Source: Bacillota bacterium
Lineage (GTDB): Bacteria; Bacillota; Bacilli; Bacillales_B; DSM-18226
Length of the DNA: 7,806 nt
Direction of reading: 5' to 3'
NCBI GenBank assembly: GCA_021821235.1
Contig: JAKACS010000132.1
Coordinates: forward strand, 1 to 7,806
Shown here: in pieces, positions 5,743 through 7,806 of the stretch
How positions within the stretch are numbered: position 1 is the stretch's first letter
Layout of the letters: every line of letters starts with the position of its first letter
Notes under the pieces: generated by a model
Seen by the model: the letters and a program-made list of their open reading frames with translations, nothing else
Told to the model about the DNA's origin: nothing
The model's database searches: none
Made by a program: the position numbers and the translations under genes

Positions 5743-6862
5743 CGTTGCGATTGTCGGCGGAGGGATTATCGGCTCCACAATCGCCTATCAACTTGCAAAA
5801 ACAGGGAAAAAGGTTGTCATTCTTGAGAAATCATCATTAGCCTGCCAGGCTTCAAGCGCTGCGGCTGGCATGCTCGCCGCTCAAGCAGAAATTGAGCATG
5901 ACGGGCCGTTTTTTCAGCTTGCATTGAAAAGTCAGTCCATGTTTCCAGCCATTGCAAGTGAATTATTGGAGTATACCGGGATTGATATTGAGTTTGTCAA
6001 TAAAGGGATGCTGAAAATTGCGGAAACCGAAGATATGGCTGTTAATTTAAAAAATCAAGTTGTTTTTCAACGAAGCTGGGATTCTAGCATTCAGTGGCTT
6101 GATTCAAATGAGTTGCTGCAAATGGAGCCAAATTTAGCTCCAACTGTTGCTGGTGCGATGTATCTTCCAAATGATGGACATGTCCAGCCTACAAAGTTAG
6201 CGCTTGCCTTTGCCAAAGCAGCAGTCCATTTTGGTGCGGAAATCCGTGAAAATACTGCGGTTCATGCGTTTATCGATGAAAATGGCCGGGTTACAGGGGT
6301 TCATACTTCTACTGGGGAAATCTATTGTGAGCAGGTCATTGTCGCTGCAGGTGCATGGGCAGCTAAGCTAATGCGTGAAACCGGAATAGATCTTCCCGTT
6401 TATCCTGTAAAGGGAGAATGTTTTTCCGTCAAGCCTGAAAAACCATTGATCAATACAACCATTTTTTCCGACAAACGCTGTTATTTTGTTCCGAAGAGAA
6501 ATGGTGAAATCTACATTGGTGCGACGGTGGTTGAAAATACGTTTGAAAACAATGTCACTGCCGGTGGAATCGCAACATTAATCGATAGAGCGATGAAGAT
6601 CGTCCCGAACTTACATAAGGCAAAATGGGAGCGGGTGTGGTCGGGTATCAGGCCGCAGACCGCTGATGGGATTCCATACATAGATGAACATCCTGATCTT
6701 AACGGCTTATTTATCGCTGCCGGACATTTCCGCAATGGAATTTTACTCAGTCCGCTTACAGGAGTCTTAGTCGCTCAGCTGCTAAATGACAGTTTGCAAG
6801 ATCATGATCGCCAGCTTCTCTCTGCTTTTCGTATCGATCGCAGCAGGGAGATGGCCTACTAG
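5726..6862 (+). CDS. thiO: Glycine oxidase ThiO
   Basis: A FAD-dependent amine oxidase of the DAO family. It oxidises glycine to dehydroglycine (iminoacetate), the C2-N unit used by ThiG for the thiazole ring, and releases hydrogen peroxide. The 378-residue protein begins with a dinucleotide-binding Rossmann fold VAIVGGGIIG (about 7-16), ending in VVILEK. ASSAAAGMLA follows at about 45-54. The substrate region holds GECFSVKP and the C-terminal SGIRPQTADG and GHFRNGILLSP. Arg309 and Arg336 lie seven residues beyond the substrate-binding Arg302 and Arg329 of B. subtilis glycine oxidase, a consistent offset. The start is GTG, with GGAG (5713-5716) nine bases upstream inside the end of tenI. Its stop codon TAG is part of the AGGAGG ribosome binding site of thiS, so these genes are tightly coupled. 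The gene looks intact. Confidence 0.93.
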   Translation: MGKVFDVAIVGGGIIGSTIAYQLAKTGKKVVILEKSSLACQASSAAAGMLAAQAEIEHDGPFFQLALKSQSMFPAIASELLEYTGIDIEFVNKGMLKIAETEDMAVNLKNQVVFQRSWDSSIQWLDSNELLQMEPNLAPTVAGAMYLPNDGHVQPTKLALAFAKAAVHFGAEIRENTAVHAFIDENGRVTGVHTSTGEIYCEQVIVAAGAWAAKLMRETGIDLPVYPVKGECFSVKPEKPLINTTIFSDKRCYFVPKRNGEIYIGATVVENTFENNVTAGGIATLIDRAMKIVPNLHKAKWERVWSGIRPQTADGIPYIDEHPDLNGLFIAAGHFRNGILLSPLTGVLVAQLLNDSLQDHDRQLLSAFRIDRSREMAY

Positions 6863-6875
6863 GAGGTGTGGAGGA

Positions 6876-7079
6876 TTGGGAGTTACATTGAATGGGGAGC
6901 AGGTTCAATTGCCTGAGCAAATTGTTTTTGTCGCTGACTTGCTCGAATTCTACAATGTCCAAAACAAAGTCGTTGTCGTCGAGGTCAACGGAAATATTTT
7001 AAATAAAGATGAGCATCAAGAAACCCGATTATCCGATCGGGATAAAATTGAAATTGTTCATTTTGTTGGAGGCGGTTAA
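6876..7079 (+). CDS. thiS: Sulfur carrier protein ThiS
   Basis: A 67-residue ubiquitin-like protein. In the pathway ThiF adenylates its C-terminal glycine, which is then converted to the thiocarboxylate that donates sulfur to ThiG. Seen: a beta-grasp pattern beginning GVTLNGEQV, the [11 protein letters not shown] strand, the [16 protein letters not shown] ending, and a C-terminal Gly-Gly pair required for sulfur loading. The start is placed at TTG 6876, because AGGAGGTG (6861-6868) sits 7 bases before it and the protein then matches the usual 66-67 residues. An open frame reaching back to 6786 only overlaps thiO and should not be used. The last codons (GGA GGC GGT) also provide the ribosome binding site for thiG. 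Confidence 0.92.
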   Translation: MGVTLNGEQVQLPEQIVFVADLLEFYNVQNKVVVVEVNGNILNKDEHQETRLSDRDKIEIVHFVGGG

Positions 7080-7080
7080 G

Positions 7081-7806
7081 ATGTTAAAAATAGGGTCGTT
7101 CGCATTTCAATCAAGATTGTTGTTAGGAACAGGCAAGTATCCGAATTTTGATATTCAGAAGCAGGCGGTAGAAGTATCTGAAGCAGAGATTTTAACGTTT
7201 GCAGTTCGGAGAATGAATATTTTTGAGGAAAGTCAGCCGAATTTTTTAGAAAAGCTTGATACGAATCAATACACGTTATTGCCAAATACAGCAGGCGCAA
7301 AAACAGCGGAAGAAGCAGTCCGCATTGCCAAACTCGCCAAAGCAACAGGTCTTTGCGATATGATTAAGGTGGAAGTAATCGGCTGTGATAAAACGTTGCT
7401 GCCGGATCCAATTGAGACGTTAAAAGCAACAGAAGAATTGCTAAAAGAAGGTTTTATCGTTCTTCCATATACGTCCGACGATGTGGTCCTTGCAAGAAAG
7501 CTGCAGGAGCTTGGCTGTCATGCGATCATGCCTGGTGCATCACCAATCGGTTCCGGGCAGGGAATCTTAAACCCTGTCAACTTAAGCTTTATTATTGAAC
7601 AAGCAACCGTTCCGGTGATCGTTGATGCAGGAATTGGTTCTCCTGCCGATGCTGCCTTGGCAATGGAATTAGGTGCGGATGGTGTTTTGCTAAATACTGC
7701 TGTTTCTGCTGCAAAAGACCCTGTGAAAATGGCAAAAGCAATGAAATTGGCAATTGAGGCAGGCCGTCTTGGCTTTGAAGCAGGGAGAATTCCGAAAAAA
7801 AGATAT
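7081..7806 (+). CDS. thiG: Thiazole synthase ThiG, 3' end cut by the window
   Basis: A TIM-barrel enzyme that condenses 1-deoxy-D-xylulose 5-phosphate, dehydroglycine and ThiS-thiocarboxylate into the thiazole phosphate carboxylate. The 242 codons present are open to the window edge, and the family is about 256 residues, so roughly the last 14 are missing. Motifs: [13 protein letters not shown] (9-21), the [10 protein letters not shown] strand, [23 protein letters not shown] with Lys96 at the Schiff-base position of B. subtilis Thi[28 protein letters not shown], and [16 protein letters not shown] for phosphate binding. GGAGG (7068-7072) lies eight bases before the ATG, and the gap after thiS is one base. 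In related operons thiF and thiD usually follow, but they are outside this window. Confidence 0.95.
   Translation, partial: MLKIGSFAFQSRLLLGTGKYPNFDIQKQAVEVSEAEILTFAVRRMNIFEESQPNFLEKLDTNQYTLLPNTAGAKTAEEAVRIAKLAKATGLCDMIKVEVIGCDKTLLPDPIETLKATEELLKEGFIVLPYTSDDVVLARKLQELGCHAIMPGASPIGSGQGILNPVNLSFIIEQATVPVIVDAGIGSPADAALAMELGADGVLLNTAVSAAKDPVKMAKAMKLAIEAGRLGFEAGRIPKKRY

Noticed and set aside
6786..6875. A 30-residue hydrophobic N-terminal extension of ThiS that would look like a signal peptide
   Set aside because: It lies in another frame inside the end of thiO. ThiS is cytosolic and about 66 residues, and the AGGAGG site points to the TTG at 6876.

Overview
The window looks like chromosomal DNA from a member of the Bacillaceae or a close relative. 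Evidence for this is the low GC content, strong AGGAGG-type ribosome binding sites, use of GTG and TTG starts, a Bacillus-type tenI-thiO-thiS-thiG order behind a TPP riboswitch, and an IS1182-type transposase. The species cannot be named from the sequence alone.

Left part (1 to about 1590, minus strand): a degraded IS1182-family insertion sequence. Its transposase reads as one long frame except for an internal amber stop and an apparent 2-base loss near the N-terminus, so it is probably dead. A 16-bp hairpin flanked by A/T runs lies just upstream of it and would block transcription entering the element. Next to it, at 1604-1740, is a GC-rich, almost fully self-complementary repeat-like element with perfect 10-bp terminal inverted repeats. 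A minus-strand terminator (1763-1800) then closes the transcript of a small membrane protein gene of the DUF2062 type (1885-2448).

Middle part (2449-4751): a 311-base divergent promoter region, then a complete acetoacetate-CoA ligase (acetoacetyl-CoA synthetase) gene on the plus strand. It has no obvious partner genes for ketone-body or polyhydroxybutyrate metabolism in view and no clear intrinsic terminator behind it.

Right part (4752-7806, plus strand): a thiamin thiazole operon. A sigma-A-like promoter is followed by a TPP riboswitch aptamer and a rho-independent terminator. The 5' arm of that terminator can pair with the 3' strand of aptamer helix P1, a classic transcription-attenuation layout. 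Behind it come tenI (thiazole tautomerase), thiO (glycine oxidase), thiS (sulfur carrier) and thiG (thiazole synthase, cut by the window end), all tightly packed. ThiO makes dehydroglycine, ThiS brings the sulfur, ThiG builds the thiazole ring and TenI aromatises it.

The most notable anomaly is at the start of tenI. The strong ribosome binding site and ATG are one base out of frame with the rest of the gene, and removing one A from a five-A run would restore a full-length TenI. I do not see a convincing undescribed multi-gene system. The items most worth a second look are the tenI frameshift and the structured GC-rich element.
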